Shown here: one piece after another, positions 53,021-53,114 of the stretch
Numbering within the stretch: the stretch's first letter is position 1
Layout of the letters: each line of letters starts with the position of its first letter
Assembly (NCBI GenBank): GCA_903934035.1
Contig: CAIZMK010000094.1
Coordinates: 1-53,114 of the forward strand
DNA length: 53,114 nt
Origin: an uncultured Methylococcaceae bacterium
GTDB taxonomy: Bacteria; Pseudomonadota; Gammaproteobacteria; Methylococcales; Methylomonadaceae
Direction of reading: 5' to 3'
Program-made: the position numbers and the translations under genes
The notes under the pieces: generated by a model
Told to the model about the DNA's origin: nothing
Databases searched by the model: none
What the model saw: only the letters and a program-made list of their open reading frames with translations

Positions 53021-53114
53021 AGGTTGTGAAAGTATTTTCATTTTTGGCTTCCCCCTTTGTAAAATGGGGATCGAGGGGGATTTTTATAAATCATAGATCA
53101 CTAATATTTAATGA
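53021..53114. repeat. Repeat family F3, copy 4 (runs off window)
   Basis: It starts AGGTTGTGAAAGTATT, then GGCTTCCCCCTTTGTAAAATGG, and proceeds to the AT-rich centre. Its last 68 bp are nearly identical to bases 1-70 of the window, in the same orientation. Confidence 0.75.

Overview
The window looks like the chromosome of an aerobic gammaproteobacterium. Supporting signs are the trpEGDC, rpsF-rpsR-DUF2232-rplI, purEK, ntrBC and glnK-amtB gene groups, LPS Kdo transferase, type I glutamine synthetase with an adenylylation site, an outer-membrane beta-barrel porin and an exosortase-A-type O-ligase. The Entner-Doudoroff/citrate synthase cluster and the overall protein character would fit a Methylococcales methanotroph, but no methane-oxidation gene is present, so that placement is inference. 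The DNA is moderately AT-rich and gene order is conventional. Intergenic space is packed with short palindromic and transposon-like repeats.

Layout. 0.5-6.3 kb: zwf-edd-eda-gltA, feeding hexose through the Entner-Doudoroff route into the TCA cycle. 6.5-8.8 kb: a QseBC/PmrAB-like two-component system. 8.8-10.5 kb: an FAH-family hydrolase divergent from rpe. 10.6-14.7 kb: a fossil antitoxin gene, then trpE-trpG-trpD-trpC. 15-19.4 kb: a small secreted helical protein, a BBP2-type porin and glnA. 19.4-22 kb: a decay zone with tandem repeats, a dead ISL3-family insertion sequence and a dead 14-residue-repeat gene. 22-23.7 kb: tRNA-Cys, tRNA-Gly and two small membrane proteins. 23.8-27.4 kb: rpsF-rpsR-DUF2232-rplI and waaA. 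27.8-31.3 kb: glycosyltransferase, O-ligase, sulfotransferase. 31.3-35.5 kb: metG, mrp/apbC, dcd. 35.7-40.7 kb: ntrB-ntrC and glnK-amtB. 41-45.3 kb: a DUF1348 protein, purE-purK and a response regulator. 45.9-49.4 kb: a large hybrid sensor kinase. 50.3-52.6 kb: tex.

Nitrogen control is coherent: ntrBC, glnK-amtB and glnA are all here. NtrC-like TGCAC-N7-GTGCA palindromes lie upstream of glnA and glnK, with a convincing sigma-54 -24/-12 element before glnK and a weaker one before glnA.

The most noteworthy non-genic content is an apparently undescribed miniature transposable element of about 200 bp. It has 17-bp terminal inverted repeats (CATAGGTATCTACACAA) and two internal 19-bp palindromes. 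Six copies are present; four show 9-bp target duplications that are perfect or nearly so. They are interleaved and nested with four other repeat families, two of which also look like non-autonomous elements. No obviously new protein-coding defence or biosynthetic system was seen. Coordinates and repeat alignments were made by eye.
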